A stretch of DNA of 64,000 bases from Ascaphus truei. Lineage: Eukaryota > Chordata > Amphibia > Anura > Ascaphidae. Under the pieces are notes generated by a model. It was not told the DNA's origin. It saw only the letters and a list, made by a program, of their open reading frames with translations, and did not search any database. Below, in pieces: positions 38,217 through 49,430 of this stretch; positions within the stretch are counted from its first letter, which is position 1; each line of letters begins with the position of its first letter. The position numbers were made by a program, and so were the translations under genes. Location of the stretch: contig WSYH01000263.1 of NCBI GenBank assembly GCA_036426205.1, positions 1-64,000 on the forward strand. The letters run 5' to 3'.

Positions 38217-38660
38217 TTTTTTTTTTTTGCTGCTGTTTTTAGCAATCTCATTTTTTTCCAATGGGAGGAGGGTGGGGGAGGGGCGGGGCAGGACCGCGCT
38301 GGGAGGGGAGAGGGGGACGAAGACCAAGGGCAAGCAGGGCGGGGGGAGAAGGACACGTAGCGACAGCGGGGGGCGGGGGTCCGTCCGAGGGGGGGGAGGA
38401 AGGGGTGATAGGGGGAGGTGGGGTGAGGGGGCAGGAGGGGGAGGGGGCGGCGTGGGGAGGGGGGAGGGGGGGTGGGAGGGTGGACGGAGCGTGGCGGGGG
38501 GGGGGGCAGGGACGCTGACCGAGCGTGAGGAGGTGGGAGGGGGGGAGGGGGGGGGGAGGGAGGTGGGGAGGGTGGGGGGGGGGGCGGAGTGGAGAGGATG
38601 GAGGGGGTGGGAGGGGGGGGGAGGGGAGGATGGGCAGGGGGGGTGGGAGGAGGTGGGAGA
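38217..38660. repeat. T-run followed by a 400-bp purine/G-rich tract
   Basis: A T-run at about 38217-38230 precedes about 400 bases made almost wholly of G-runs (3-9 G) with A, T or single C interruptions. Dozens of G-runs on one strand give dense G-quadruplex potential; the complement is polypyrimidine. ORFs on either strand are compositional artefacts. Confidence 0.85.
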
Positions 38661-40462
38661 GAGAAGACTTCCTAACATAATAGTATAAATTAGGGAAAGA
38701 TGACTGTGCCGAAAACGGAACATACCTGAGGTACCATGGGAGATATGCTAATGTCTATGCCAAGTATATTTAAATGAGTCACGCCTCCTACAATACACCC
38801 TGAGTAGCAACCAATCTGTGGAAGGGCCCTTGTGATGAAGACTGTACCATTGTCAGGCACACCAGGTTTGGAACCCAGTTCCCTGCCATTCTTGGCAGCT
38901 GCTCTAGCATAGAACTAACGCTCGCAGACCCCGCCTCGCGATTTAACCTTCTGCACTTTTCAGAGTTACTAGAATCCAACGAGTTTACCAAAAATATGCG
39001 AGTTTGGTCATTCTGCCCGGATTTGCCCAGCCGATGTGAAACCGCCTCTACAAAAGCCTTTGAGACATGGATTGGACATGTGAGAAGGGCTTACAGCATA
39101 GCAAAGCGTGCCAAGCCGCTCCTGATGAGCACCTTTGTGTACAGAGGAGTTAATACTCACAATGACGGACTATATATCACCTGACCGCAGACGTGGCTTC
39201 TTATCTACATATAAAGAGCACAGCCACCTGGGATATTTTGACGCTTATCTCACAGAGGTTGTTTGATGCCCTGACATTAAACTGTGCCCCCTTCCTGCTT
39301 TCCATAGTAACTAAATGCTTAGACATACACAATCTTGCAATCTCAAAACCCCATCCAACAGTATTATTCTATATATTGAATTAGTGCTACGGGGAAAGTG
39401 ACCTCAAATACAGTATATAACATAACCCCCAATGCACGTCCAATGTGGAAACGTATTTTATTATTTTCTATATGTTTTTTCATCTCATAAGTTTGGGTTA
39501 TTTTGTTCAATCTTTTGGCCAAAATATGTTAAGCCCAAAGGATTTGGAGAGTCTTATTGTGACGGTAGGGGGGAGTCAGTCTTCATAATAAAGGTAAAGC
39601 CTGACTGGTTACCCCTGAAAACCGTGGGTCACTGGTAGCTAAGAAGCACCATAAGCCGGTGACACTGTGTGTATTATAACTTTTACTGTTGTTCAATAAA
39701 CCTGGGAAATCGGGAGGGGGGTTTTAAGGGGGATATTTGGGTGGAAATGTGTTCAGGACATGTGTACATGGTCGGGGGGCAAAGATACCGGTTGTCCCTC
39801 CATTTTACCTGCAGACCGCGTGTGTACGCGTATGCATGTTGTCCCCGTAATATCTTCCCATCAAAATATTGTATTTTCCACCCGCCATGCTTAGTTTAAG
39901 AGTTGTATTCCCGAGCCCAGGTTAGAGGAAAAAGTTGTGTTTTAAAATGTGTATCCATCTCTATACAGACATTCCTGGTATTCCGATAAGTAGCCAGGAT
40001 GTCTGCATAGAAATGAGGGATCAAAGAGGAGAAGGGAAGTTGAGAGGTGTCGGAACGTTTGATGAGGTGGGAAGGGCGGCGTACCGGGTCTGGGGACAAT
40101 GGCTTCCAGCGGGGGAGACTCTTTGTTCTCCTAGACTCGTGGAGCCCACACAGCGAGAGGTATAGGGCTGGCAAGGGGAAGCCGTTGCTGGTAGGCACGA
40201 TTCCCATTGGCTCTGTGTAAAGTCTTTATGATGCGATACGAGACAATTAATACCTGCTAAGAATTTATCTCACAGAAAGAAATAGTCAGCGTTCCCACTA
40301 GCTGAGACGGCACTTTTTTTTAAGGGAAAGAATTTTGTTTTTTAGAGCTCACATTCCTTCTAGTACTCATTGTACCAGAGCCAAAGAATTGGGGTGTACC
40401 ATATGCTGTCGGGGGTCTGATTATGTGGTAGATTCCGTGGTATGAAGAGATTCAATAGTAGG
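38661..40462. other. Unassigned region
   Basis: No recognised family. An AATAAA-type signal (TTCAATAAACCTGGG, about 39694) occurs without an upstream coding frame; it could belong to a decayed LTR. Confidence 0.35.
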
Positions 40463-40623
40463 AAAGTGGCGGGCACTCAAGAAGTTGAAGAAAAGGTTTC
40501 TTTATTGAATTTGCATTTTCCTCCTACTCGTTTTGCTCCTAGCTGGGAGCGAAATGCGTAGGAGAAAAATGTAAACTCAATAAAGAAACCTTTTTCTCGA
40601 CTTCTTGAGTGCCCGCCACCTTC
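40463..40623. repeat. Foldback hairpin (about 160-bp palindromic element)
   Basis: The left arm starts GTGGCGGGCACTCAAGAAG and the right arm ends CTTCTTGAGTGCCCGCCAC. The arms pair along about 78 bases each around a centre near 40543 (CCTAGCTGGG) with scattered mismatches. Near the centre the right arm reads GCGAAATGCGTAGG, a variant of the CGAAACGCGTAG motif shared with other elements here. It is a typical non-autonomous foldback MITE; no target duplication was identified. Confidence 0.85.
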
Positions 40624-41075
40624 ATACTGTTGCTTCTTTTTACGGGCCAATTCTCCATAGGACAAAACAAAATTAAGAATAGTATTTAATAGATTAACTG
40701 TAGCTGGCTGGCTGATACCTTAAAATAAAGTAGGTATTTTGAAATAATATTTTTCTCCTTTAACATTTTTATAGTAAACAAATGCTTAGGAGGGTTTTAC
40801 TGTCTGTTTTTACTATCTTTTAGTGATAAGACTGTTTGCTAGTCATCACAATTGTTTGCTTTCCTTTGTAGTAATCATAGATTTGGGTGAATATGCATCC
40901 TGTGAATATTCTGGGGGATCGTGACTGCAAAAGTGGAACAAAAAACAGCACCAGATTTATTAAAATTGTAATCCCAAATCCTGACACTGGCCTGATCCGC
41001 AGAGGGAAACTTCTGCAAGGGGTTGCAGGGTGGCTGCTGGAAGGGGTCTGTGGAGGTCATTGTCCAGGCGCCATG
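40624..41075. other. Unassigned AT-rich spacer
   Basis: No coding frame or known repeat was recognised. Confidence 0.4.
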
Positions 41076-42029
41076 CTGTAGGGTGGTGGATAGGAGGCTC
41101 CCATGACAGACACCTCCATGTGCCCATTCCAGCAGGCAGCTCTGCTGGCCCCCTATACAGGACTCTTAATAGCCCCCCTAATCCTCCAGGGCAGCAGTGG
41201 GCTCAACTCAGATCCTCTCTTCCAATATAACTGTTTACCATGTATTCCCAACCTAATCTCCACACCCTAACCTCTCTCTCTCTAATTATTCTCTAAATTA
41301 TTTTCCTTCTCTTCACCTTCCTCTCATGTCTCCTTCCCTCTCTCTCCCTTACCCTGTCTCTCTCTTTCTCCCATTCCCCTCCTCTCTCTAATTCTCCTCC
41401 TGACCCCTTCCCCTCCTCTCTCTCCCCCTTTTTCCTGTCTCTCTCTCCCCCTTCCGCTCTCTCTCCCTTTCCCCTCCTTCTCTCTCCTTCCCTCCCCCCT
41501 CCTCTCCCCCCTTATAAATAAGCCTGACCGTTTCCACGGCACCTGCAACAGTTACCCAGAAAGCCTCCTCTTATCTAATCACACACTGTGTTGAAGTCAA
41601 ACAGAAATGTAAATACTGAACACAACTTCAACTCTCACATTATTGCGATTTGAAAATAAATAGGTTTAATACAATATCACAAACTGCAAAACACTTCCAT
41701 GTAACAATCTCATTGGTAACAAACTGTCCGAAAGTTCAAAAAAACAAAAAACGCACAAAACTCATTATTCTCAAGAAGTCCGTGAGGTATGAGCAGTTAT
41801 ACGGACATCGTGGGTACCGGGGAAAACCGATCAAAAACCTGCTGTGCGGGGGATAATTCTCTCTGCCACCGAGAGGTCAGAGTGCAGCGACAGGTTGTTG
41901 TGCTACAGTGTTGTTTGTTACCGTGGTTACCAATTGATTTTCCTTTAAAATATTTAATTTCTCTGAAACGGTGCAAGCAATTTGTCTGAAGGTGTCTGTC
42001 ATGGGAGCCTCCTATCCACCACCCTACAG
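41076..42029. mobile_element. 954-bp element with 40-bp perfect terminal inverted repeats
   Basis: The left arm 41076-41115 starts CTGTAGGGTGGTGGATAGG; the right arm 41990-42029 is its exact reverse complement. Flanks are CATG on the left and TATG on the right, so a 4-bp target duplication with one change is possible but unproven. The interior has a CT-rich low-complexity stretch (about 41270-41515) and no transposase frame, so it is non-autonomous. The superfamily is not identified. Confidence 0.75.
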
Positions 42030-42054
42030 TATGCCGCAAGTTGCAAAATAGCAC

Positions 42055-42155
42055 ATTTCATGTTTTATATCAAGAATCCGCTCGATGAGACGTGCCATTT
42101 CATGTTTTTTATCAAGAATCCGCTCGATGAGACGTGCCGTTTCATGTTTTTTTCT
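42055..42155. repeat. 42-bp tandem duplication
   Basis: Copies at 42055-42096 and 42097-42138 contain ATCAAGAATCCGCTCGATGA and GACGTGCC. A third partial copy (GTTTCATGTTTTTTT) follows. Confidence 0.85.
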
Positions 42156-42660
42156 TCTAACGCATCAAAAAACTGAAGATGAATGCCAAGATGGAGGCTG
42201 CACCGATTTGGTTGAAACTTCTGGCAGATCTAAGTTAGGACGGCAGAAAGTAACCCTTCAGGTACCATCAGAATCGGTGAAGGCGTTTGTCCTTTGGAGA
42301 GAGAACCCGAACAAACAAAACGACAAAAGAAACGCACACCCAAAATGGCCACAAAGTCTAGCTAACGTCTTCGCTTCGCTCATCCAATTATTCACCAAAT
42401 TTTCTGGAAGTTACATGTGGTTTCATGTTAAACTTCATGTTAAACTTCATCATGATATGAGACACTTTTATAATCCCTAGATAAATAATTTTGTGGTTGG
42501 ACATTTTGGGTGAGGGCGAAGTTGTAGCACTGGATACAATTACTAAGTTCTTACAAATTTGGGTGGAAATTTCACACATCGTTAATGCTACAGAATGACA
42601 GTTGTTGTAGCTGTTTAATACTATGCTCTGTGTAATATATCCATATCTATAAGTCTCAAA
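42156..42660. other. Unassigned region
   Basis: No family was recognised. A short local duplication (TTCATGTTAAAC) lies near 42422-42445. Confidence 0.4.
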
Positions 42661-43435
42661 TAATGTTTGTGTGTGTATGTCGGCTGTACAGCTCATTGGC
42701 CTGCGGGCCAGGCAGGGAGGAGCCAGGCAGGGAGGAGAGACACACACGCACACTCTCCTCACACCGTGACCACGTGCGCCTCTGACCAACACACACACAC
42801 ACCCCATCCCCTCCCGGTGCCCGTCACTCTCCCCCGTCAGCCGGACCGCAGCTCAACTTCCACCCCACCCCCCCCTCTCCTGGTGCCCGTCATAATTTGG
42901 CATGGTGGGTCCCTTACCTGGAGTCCCGTTGTCCCTGCGCGGTTGATGCCTGCACAGGGGGGGGTGGGGCGATCAACCGTGCACTTGCTGGTTGCGAGCT
43001 GCCCCCGTCCTCATCCAAGTGGCGATGCCTGGGGGAGAGTGTGATCATTAGGAGCCGTTGGTGCGGCTGCTGTCGGCGGGCGGTTGATCGACGGATGGGG
43101 GGGGCGCGCATTGCCCGTGCAGTGCCGCCTCCATCACAGCAGGTGGTCGGTGGTGGTTTGGCGCCAGGGAGAGTGTGCTCGGCCGGGAGCGCGTGTCTCC
43201 CACGCGGCGGTGCTGCCTTCGACCCCAGTGGTCCGGCTACTGTTGGCTGGCGGTGGGGGCTCCGGCCGTAACCGGGGGACGGGTGCGCAGGTTCCCCGCG
43301 CGGTGCCGCCTCCAGCACAGCAGGAGGGCTGTGGTGGTGTGTTTGGGGTTGGTGGCGCCGGGGGAGAGTATGCTCGTGCTGGGGCGGGCACGTGTCTCCT
43401 GCGCGGTGCCATTTCTCACCCCTGCAAAAATTTGT
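42661..43435. repeat. GC-rich irregular tandem block
   Basis: A unit of roughly 130-190 bp recurs. Landmarks are GTGCCGCCTCCATCACAGCAG at about 43123 and its GTGCCGCCTCCAGC variant at about 43305, GGGAGAGTGTG near 43031 and 43162 with GGGAGAGTATG near 43356, and CGGCTRCTGT near 43060 and 43232. CpG-containing words are frequent. Overlapping open frames on both strands follow from base composition; none shows a domain. Confidence 0.55.
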
Positions 43436-43589
43436 GAGCCATGAAGTGTGTGAGCGGGGGAGATTGTCCGGCCCAGCCTGCCACTCTTGCCCCCCCGCCA
43501 ACTTCCCGAACCCACCTCCTGCCCCAGCCAGATGCCAAGGGGATATCAGTGCCAGGAGGGGAACCGTCTGTCGCCAGGAACCACCACCC

Positions 43590-43745
43590 GGTCAAGGTAA
43601 GTCACCCACCGTCTCCCACCCACGCACTGTCACCCAGTTACCCATCCACTGTCACCCAGTCAAAGTCAACCACCCACCCACTCAGTCACCCATCCACCCA
43701 CACACTCAGTCAACTCAGTCACCCAACGCCGGGTATATCAGCTAG
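43590..43745 (+). repeat. CACCCA-rich simple repeat ending in a Helitron-like terminus
   Basis: CACCCA, CACCCAGT and CATCCAC motifs fill 43600-43722. They are followed by ACGCCGGGTATATCAG and CTAG (43742-43745) then T. Helitrons end in CTRR before a T and often have a GC hairpin just upstream. Only the last few bases fit, and no TC start or Rep/helicase frame was found, so this is tentative. Confidence 0.3.
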
Positions 43746-46700
43746 TACAGTGTATAACAAGGAACAAGGTAGATGTGATACAAGGTAGTAACCAATCTAA
43801 CGGGTAAATAAAAATGCTCAATCTTTGTCACGGGAGACCAGGTTTATCAACACCTTTTATACCGGGATCATTGATTGAGCAAAGCAAGGAGGTAAAATAA
43901 ATTGTAATTTATTTCAGGAAAAGACATACACACAATGTGACACAATTTACACAGTTAACACACTTACTGGGAACGGGGCTGTTGGAAATTGTCACAAACG
44001 ACTTCTGTAGGAGCGCATTCCAATGACCGGGAGGTACGCACGAAAGTCCTGGAACTAATTTTGGCGCAATGCCAGCCGCGACCGCTACGTAAAAAAGTGG
44101 GACTTCGAAACTTTTCTGACTCAAAATCTCTGAAGCCGTCTCGCGTCTATTCTTCACAGAGCATCTATGAATTTGCCGCTGATGGTTTGGTGCTTGGAAT
44201 CTGCTGTCCTGATTGGCTGCAAGGTTTCTTATGGGTTTCAGTGTCCCATTCACAAACCTCTACAGCCAATCGGAGCGTGGGAATTCTCCTGCCAGCCAAT
44301 CAACGATTTGCCGGTATTGTAAAGCCGGGAGGGCACCTTTTCTCATTCTGCCAAGGGGCATGCGCCAACCTGGCACCTCTGCTTCTCAGCATATTGAGCC
44401 CACTCGCTGTCCAGGCTCCACAGAGTCTGGGTTTGGGCAAATGGTGGCCGGATAGCCCTGTGTTAGCCCAGGACGGAGGTACTCGAGTATAACTGACGTA
44501 CTCCTCCTGTTCTAACACCTTGGCATCCCTGAGGCTTTAAAGTCCGGAATCCGCACAGACCCAGAGGCACCAAGCTTGGTAGCCACCTGGACCCTCGGAA
44601 TCCAGGACTTGGAAATCCCACAGTTCATTGACAGGTTATCAGCACATATACGTATTAAACATTACTCTTTAATAAAATATACTGTTCCCTGTATCTTGTG
44701 TGTTGAAAAGGTGTAAGTCCCCGTTCTGGTGTCAGGGATGCAATAAGGGGGTATACTGCCTACACTTACTAGAGGCATCCTTGCCACACTCTAGAAATGA
44801 CTTTAAAACTTTTTTTAAAAATCACTCACAGCTTCATCATATAGCTGGAGCATCCCCCGAACCCCTATTCTAGGTTCAGGGTACCTGGGCATGGTCCTGG
44901 GCATCCCACCTTATACTGTACTAGAGACCCCCTGTATGTTGCAGGTTTACATTAACCCCTTCATGCCCCATTTACCTTGCCTGAATCATTCACAGGAATC
45001 CTGGCGGTGAGTTCAAGAACGATTTCAGGGTAGGAGTTTGCCCGGAGCAATGTGCCTTGATATATCTGAGAATCTCACTTGACTCCCGGATACATCGTTG
45101 GGGTACCCTGTAACTTTGGAACCCCGATACATAGCCACATTCTGTAAAGACTTTCTCTGGCAAACCCACCCTGAAACTTACAGCCTACAAAGCTCCTGAT
45201 CCCAGCACCCCGAGAAAGGCAAAACACAGGAAAATCTTTAATGTCGCATAATTTGCACACCGTCACAGTAATGCATCTCTGACACCTAGGTCCAAGAGCT
45301 GACACTCTAGGACCTCAAAACACAGGGCAGGGGTAACCAAGTGGACTTAACCTTTATTAGTGAGCCTGGTTACCCCTTCACCATCACTATCTTATCTAAA
45401 AATAAAATGAAAATAGTGAAGTAATTTACCACTGCGAATATGCAACAACAATTTCATAGCAACATTAAACATGCCAACGGCGGTATCTGTGGCCAATGGT
45501 AACGTATACACTTCACACTGAGATTTATAGTCCTACACTGGTTCCAGCCTGGGCGGTTCTCGGTGGTTCAGAGTTATCCAGAGCGCGCTGGGCAGCATGG
45601 GTTCCCTGCCCTTGGTGTTTGGATATTCTGTCTGCTGCCTCTGGAGATCCAGAACTGCTTCCGTTGCACCAAACTGCCCTGATCTTGTTCTGCCAGTCTC
45701 CCACGTTACTGTTCTGCACTGCGTCCGGGCCCCACATCCCTCCCTGTTCTGCAAACCATGCACTTTCATGCAACTTCTTCCACAGATGCACCTGAGCCCC
45801 ATGGCCTCCTCCTTATGCTTCCTGAATGTCTATTTAAAGGCCCCCAGTTGGTCTCCATATACCAGGTCCGACTACCTAACCAGCACGCCCCCTCTTTCTG
45901 GGACCAACGTCCAGACTTCCCTTCAGGATTATACAGCCTGGTTGCCTTGTGATCCTCGCTGGGCTTCCTGGCCTCTAGTAGTCCCTCAGAGCCCTCCTTC
46001 CTTTACTACAGGCCTTCAGCATCTTGGATCTTAGGAAGGTTATAAAACAAGCGCACTACATACTGTAGACATGGTGGCAGTTGGCCCATCATTTAGGACC
46101 TTGGTATTTATTTGTTGGAGTTTAGAACACTGAAGATCCCGAGTTTCTTCGCTCGGAGCATTGATTGTTCACTTCCATAGGACTTGGTTAGGTGTTTTTG
46201 AATTGCCTATCTATTATTCCTGCTATAGTATTGATATACAATGTGATGATTGATGTATGATTATCCTATGTGCACTCATTTCTCTGACATACCAAAGACT
46301 GTAGCATCTTGTAAGCTCCGTACTCAGCCTTTATACCTCCCACAGCTCTCCCAGACGGCAGACCCGGGCTCCCCCAGTCCTCTGGAGATCTCAAGGCTTC
46401 TTCTCTCTGTCGGGCTCCACCTTCTAATGGAAGGCTAAATAACCTCAGCTTCCTCACCTCTGCACATCAAACAGAATTAACAATACTTCCTGTGCTTGAA
46501 CTGTATTCGTGTATTACCAGGAGAAAGGAGGATGGAAACGTGCGAACACAAACAAGGAGCAGCCGTGCATTATTTCAGTGAAGTATAAGGTACACGTTTA
46601 CAGATAGTCCAGCAATGCGGTGATGTCTGCTCGCTCGCGGCAGCAAGTGGGTTAATATACAGCACCTTACGAACACGTCTACATCTCCTGGAACAGGCCC

Positions 46701-47108
46701 AACCAGTCCTGGAAATGGAACGTAACAAGCAAAAAAAAGCGGCCAGAATCTACATGCAAAATACAAACATTTTACTGAAAAAGAAATGGGATAAAAACAG
46801 GTAAATACACACTTACTGCCACAATCACTATACACTATAATGCAAGTTATACATTTGGCTACAAAAATGTTCAAATGGTACAGGCAGATGGAATAGAGAC
46901 TGAAGGACGCGGAGTCTCTGGATGATCCACTGACAGATGTGAAATTGTGAATGTTAATAGAGGTCTTGCATACCTTTTAAATCCAGGATCGAATAGAAAC
47001 AAATAAACGATTAGATGAACAGCTGTTCTCATGTGTCAGAAATAGCAAAGAAAAGTCACTCGTGCTCCTCAGGAATCCTAGGGAAGATAACACTAGAGCA
47101 GTGTACCT
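43746..47108. other. Unassigned region with a CCAAT-box cluster
   Basis: No gene was supported. Three CCAAT-type boxes (ATTGGCTG at 44212, AGCCAATC at 44263 and 44293) lie within 90 bases, as in some promoters or LTRs. A small inverted repeat, GGGGTAACCA at about 45330 and TGGTTACCCC at about 45367, could be a MITE remnant. AATAAA signals occur near 44692 and 45400. Open frames such as 43989-44492 and 45597-46034 have no recognisable domain. Confidence 0.35.
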
Positions 47109-47542
47109 GTGAAACCGCCTGTCCGGCATCAGTAAAACCGCCAGTGTGGCGTCCACGAAACCGCCTGTCCGGCGTCCGTGAAACCGCCTGTCCGGCGCCC
47201 GTGAAACCGCCTGTCCGGCGTCCGTGAAACCGCCTGTCCGGCGTCCGTGAAACCGCCTGTCCGGCGTCCGTGAAACCGCCTGTCCGGCGTCCGTGAAACC
47301 GCCTGTCCGGCGTCCGTGAAACCGCCTGTCCGGCGTCCGTGGAACCGCCTGTCCGGCGTCCGTGAAACCGCCTGTCCGGCGCCCGTGAAACCGCCTGTCC
47401 GGCGTCCGTGAAACCGCCTGTCCGGCGTCCGTGGAAACGCCTGTCCGGCGTCCGTGAAACCGCCTGTCCGGCGCTCGTGAAACCGCCTGTCCGGCGTCCG
47501 TGAAACTGCCTGTCCGGCGCCCGTGAAACCGCCTGTCCGGCG
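47109..47542. repeat. 23-bp minisatellite, clean part (about 19 copies)
   Basis: The unit is built on GTGAAACCGCCTGTCCGGC plus GTCC, with occasional GCCC, GCTC or GGAA variants. The period of 23 is not a multiple of three, so the minus strand gives a 23-residue periodic frame of about 200 codons (FHGRRTGGFTDAGQAVS-like), which is an artefact. There are no unique spacers, so it is not a CRISPR array. Confidence 0.95.
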
Positions 47543-47813
47543 TACGTATGTATGTATGTATGTATGTATGTATGTATGTATGTATGTCTTTATTTGTATA
47601 GCGCCATAAAATGTACATAGCGCTTCACAGTAGTAATACATGTCATATAAATAACAAATATAAATAACACATCATGGGAATAAGTGCTTCAGACATACTG
47701 TAAAAGTAACATTAAGGAAGGAGTCCCTGCTCCGAGGAGCTTACAATCTAATTGGTAGGTAGGGAGAACGTACAGAGACAGTAGGAGGGAATACTAGTAA
47801 GTGCGTCTGCAGG
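47543..47813 (-). mobile_element. LINE 3' tail with GTAT microsatellite, inserted in the 23-bp array
   Basis: Plus-strand GTAT repeats (47544-47587) precede a segment with TTTATTTGTATAGCGCCA, GTACATAGCGCTTCACAG and GAGGAGCTTACAATCTAAT. Read on the minus strand this is a TAGATTGTAAGCTC box followed by a GCAGGGACTCC box, AATAAAGA and an ATAC-repeat tail. I associate this arrangement with LINE 3' ends widespread in frog genomes (memory, not searched). The 23-bp satellite resumes on the far side of the N gap, so the tail interrupted it. Confidence 0.6.
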
Positions 47814-47820
47814 NNNNNNN
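47814..47820. other. Assembly gap (7 N)
   Basis: Seven N inside the 23-bp minisatellite region. The sequence immediately after is strongly degraded and improves with distance from the gap. Confidence 0.95.
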
Positions 47821-49430
47821 GCGTGGAAACCGTCCTGTCCGGGCGCCCGTTAGAAAAACCAGCCTGGTAAACACACACGCCCTTGAAACAAACGCACTTG
47901 ACTCCTGCGCGCCAAGTGAAACACGCCTGTTCCGGCGCCACGTGAAAAGAAAAACTACACCCAGCTGTATTCCCCCTCACTTTGACCTGCTTCACGTGTA
48001 AACGACTCACTTATGTCCTTCTTCGCTTTAAGCCCTCACATTTTCCGGGGAATTCGTCGGGTCTCCGTGAAGACCGCACAATGTCCGGACGTCTCTTTAA
48101 ACCGCCTGTCTCGCTTAACCGTTAAACCTCCTGTACGCGTGCTCTGAAACCGCACGGTGTGGCGGTCCGATGAAACCGCGGCATGTCCGTCGAAATCCGT
48201 GAAAGCCGGGGCCTGTCCGGCGGCGTAGAAACCGGAGACTTTCCGGCTTCCGTGAGAACAAGCCTGTCCTGCGATCCAAAAGTGACACCCCGCCTGATCT
48301 CGGCGTGGGCACTTTAAAGCCGACCTGTCCCGGCCCGTGGAAACCAGCCTCTCCGGCGTCCGGTGGAACCGGAAAAACCGCCGGCCGCGTCCGTGGAAAC
48401 GCCTGTCCGGAAGTCCGTGAAACCGACTGTCCGGCGCTCCGAGAAACCGCCTGTACGGAAAAAGGCGTCAGTGGAAACACAGCCCCTGTCCGATACGCCG
48501 TGAATCGCCCCCTGTCCGGCGTCCGTGACAAACCTACCCTGGTCCGGGCGTCACGGAGGAAACCGCCTGTCCAGCGTCCGTGGAAACCGCCTGTCTGCGT
48601 CCATGAACTCGCATGTCCACAGGGCATAAAGCCGTGAAACCCCTGAATAAAACCCGCGGCCCGATAGAAACCGCCTGTCCGGCGTCCGTTGACAACCCTG
48701 TCTGGTTCATCCATGCCACCAGCCTGTCGGCGTCGTCAGACGTGAAACCTCCTGTCCGGGCGTCCGTGAAAACCGCCTTTCCGGCGTCCGTGGGAAACCG
48801 CTTTCCGCGCCGTTTTAAACCGCCTGTCTGGCATCCATGAAACCGTTCGGCTATCCGGTGCCCTTGGTAATACTCCTGTCCCGTCCGGAACAGTACCTGT
48901 CCGCGTGAAACCGTGAAAAGCCGGCACTGTCCGTCGTCGTGGAACACGCCTGTCGTGGCGTCGTGAACGTCCAAAGCACTGTCTGGCGTCACTGAAACCA
49001 ATCACTTTCTCGGCGGTCCAAAAGATGTGGATAGACACCAGGGGGCCTGTCGCTGCTTCCTTGAAACCGCCTGTTCCGTCTTCCGTTTAACCGCTGTCTG
49101 GCATCCATTAAACCTCCTATCCATGTAGCCCAATTGAAATCGGCCTGTCCGCGTCGGTGAACCGCCTGTCCGGCTTACCGTGGGGGGGAAGCCGTCCTGA
49201 TCCGCGCCTGTGAAACCAACCGCCTGTCTGGCGTCCGTGAAACCGCCTGTCTGGCGTCCGTGAAATCGCCTGTCCGGCGTCTGTGAAACCGCCTGTCCGG
49301 TGTCCGTGAAGCCGCATGTCCGGCGCCTGTGAAACCGCCTCTCTGGTGTCTGTGAAACCGCCTGTCTGGCGTCCGTGAAACCGCCTGTCCGGCGTCCGTT
49401 AAACCGCCTGTCTGGCGTCCGTGACTGCAG
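47821..49430. repeat. 23-bp minisatellite, degraded part
   Basis: The same unit as 47109-47542, here about 70 copies with frequent insertions, deletions and substitutions, especially before about 49200; copies at 49220-49430 are nearly clean. The apparent divergence follows distance from the N gap, which points to low consensus quality. All open frames are artefacts. Confidence 0.9.

Noticed and set aside
38208..38723. Pro/Ser-rich (minus) and Gly/Arg-rich (plus) proteins
   Set aside because: Compositional artefacts of the G-run tract.
42914..43501. Overlapping 115-195-codon ORFs in GC-rich DNA
   Set aside because: Open on both strands because of GC content and tandem structure; no family motif.
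46977..47641. Arg/Gly/Phe repeat protein of about 200 codons on the minus strand
   Set aside because: The 23-bp minisatellite read in rotating frames; the peptide period equals 23 residues.
47109..49430. CRISPR-like direct repeats
   Set aside because: Units are contiguous with no unique spacers, there are no cas genes, and the context is vertebrate-type DNA.
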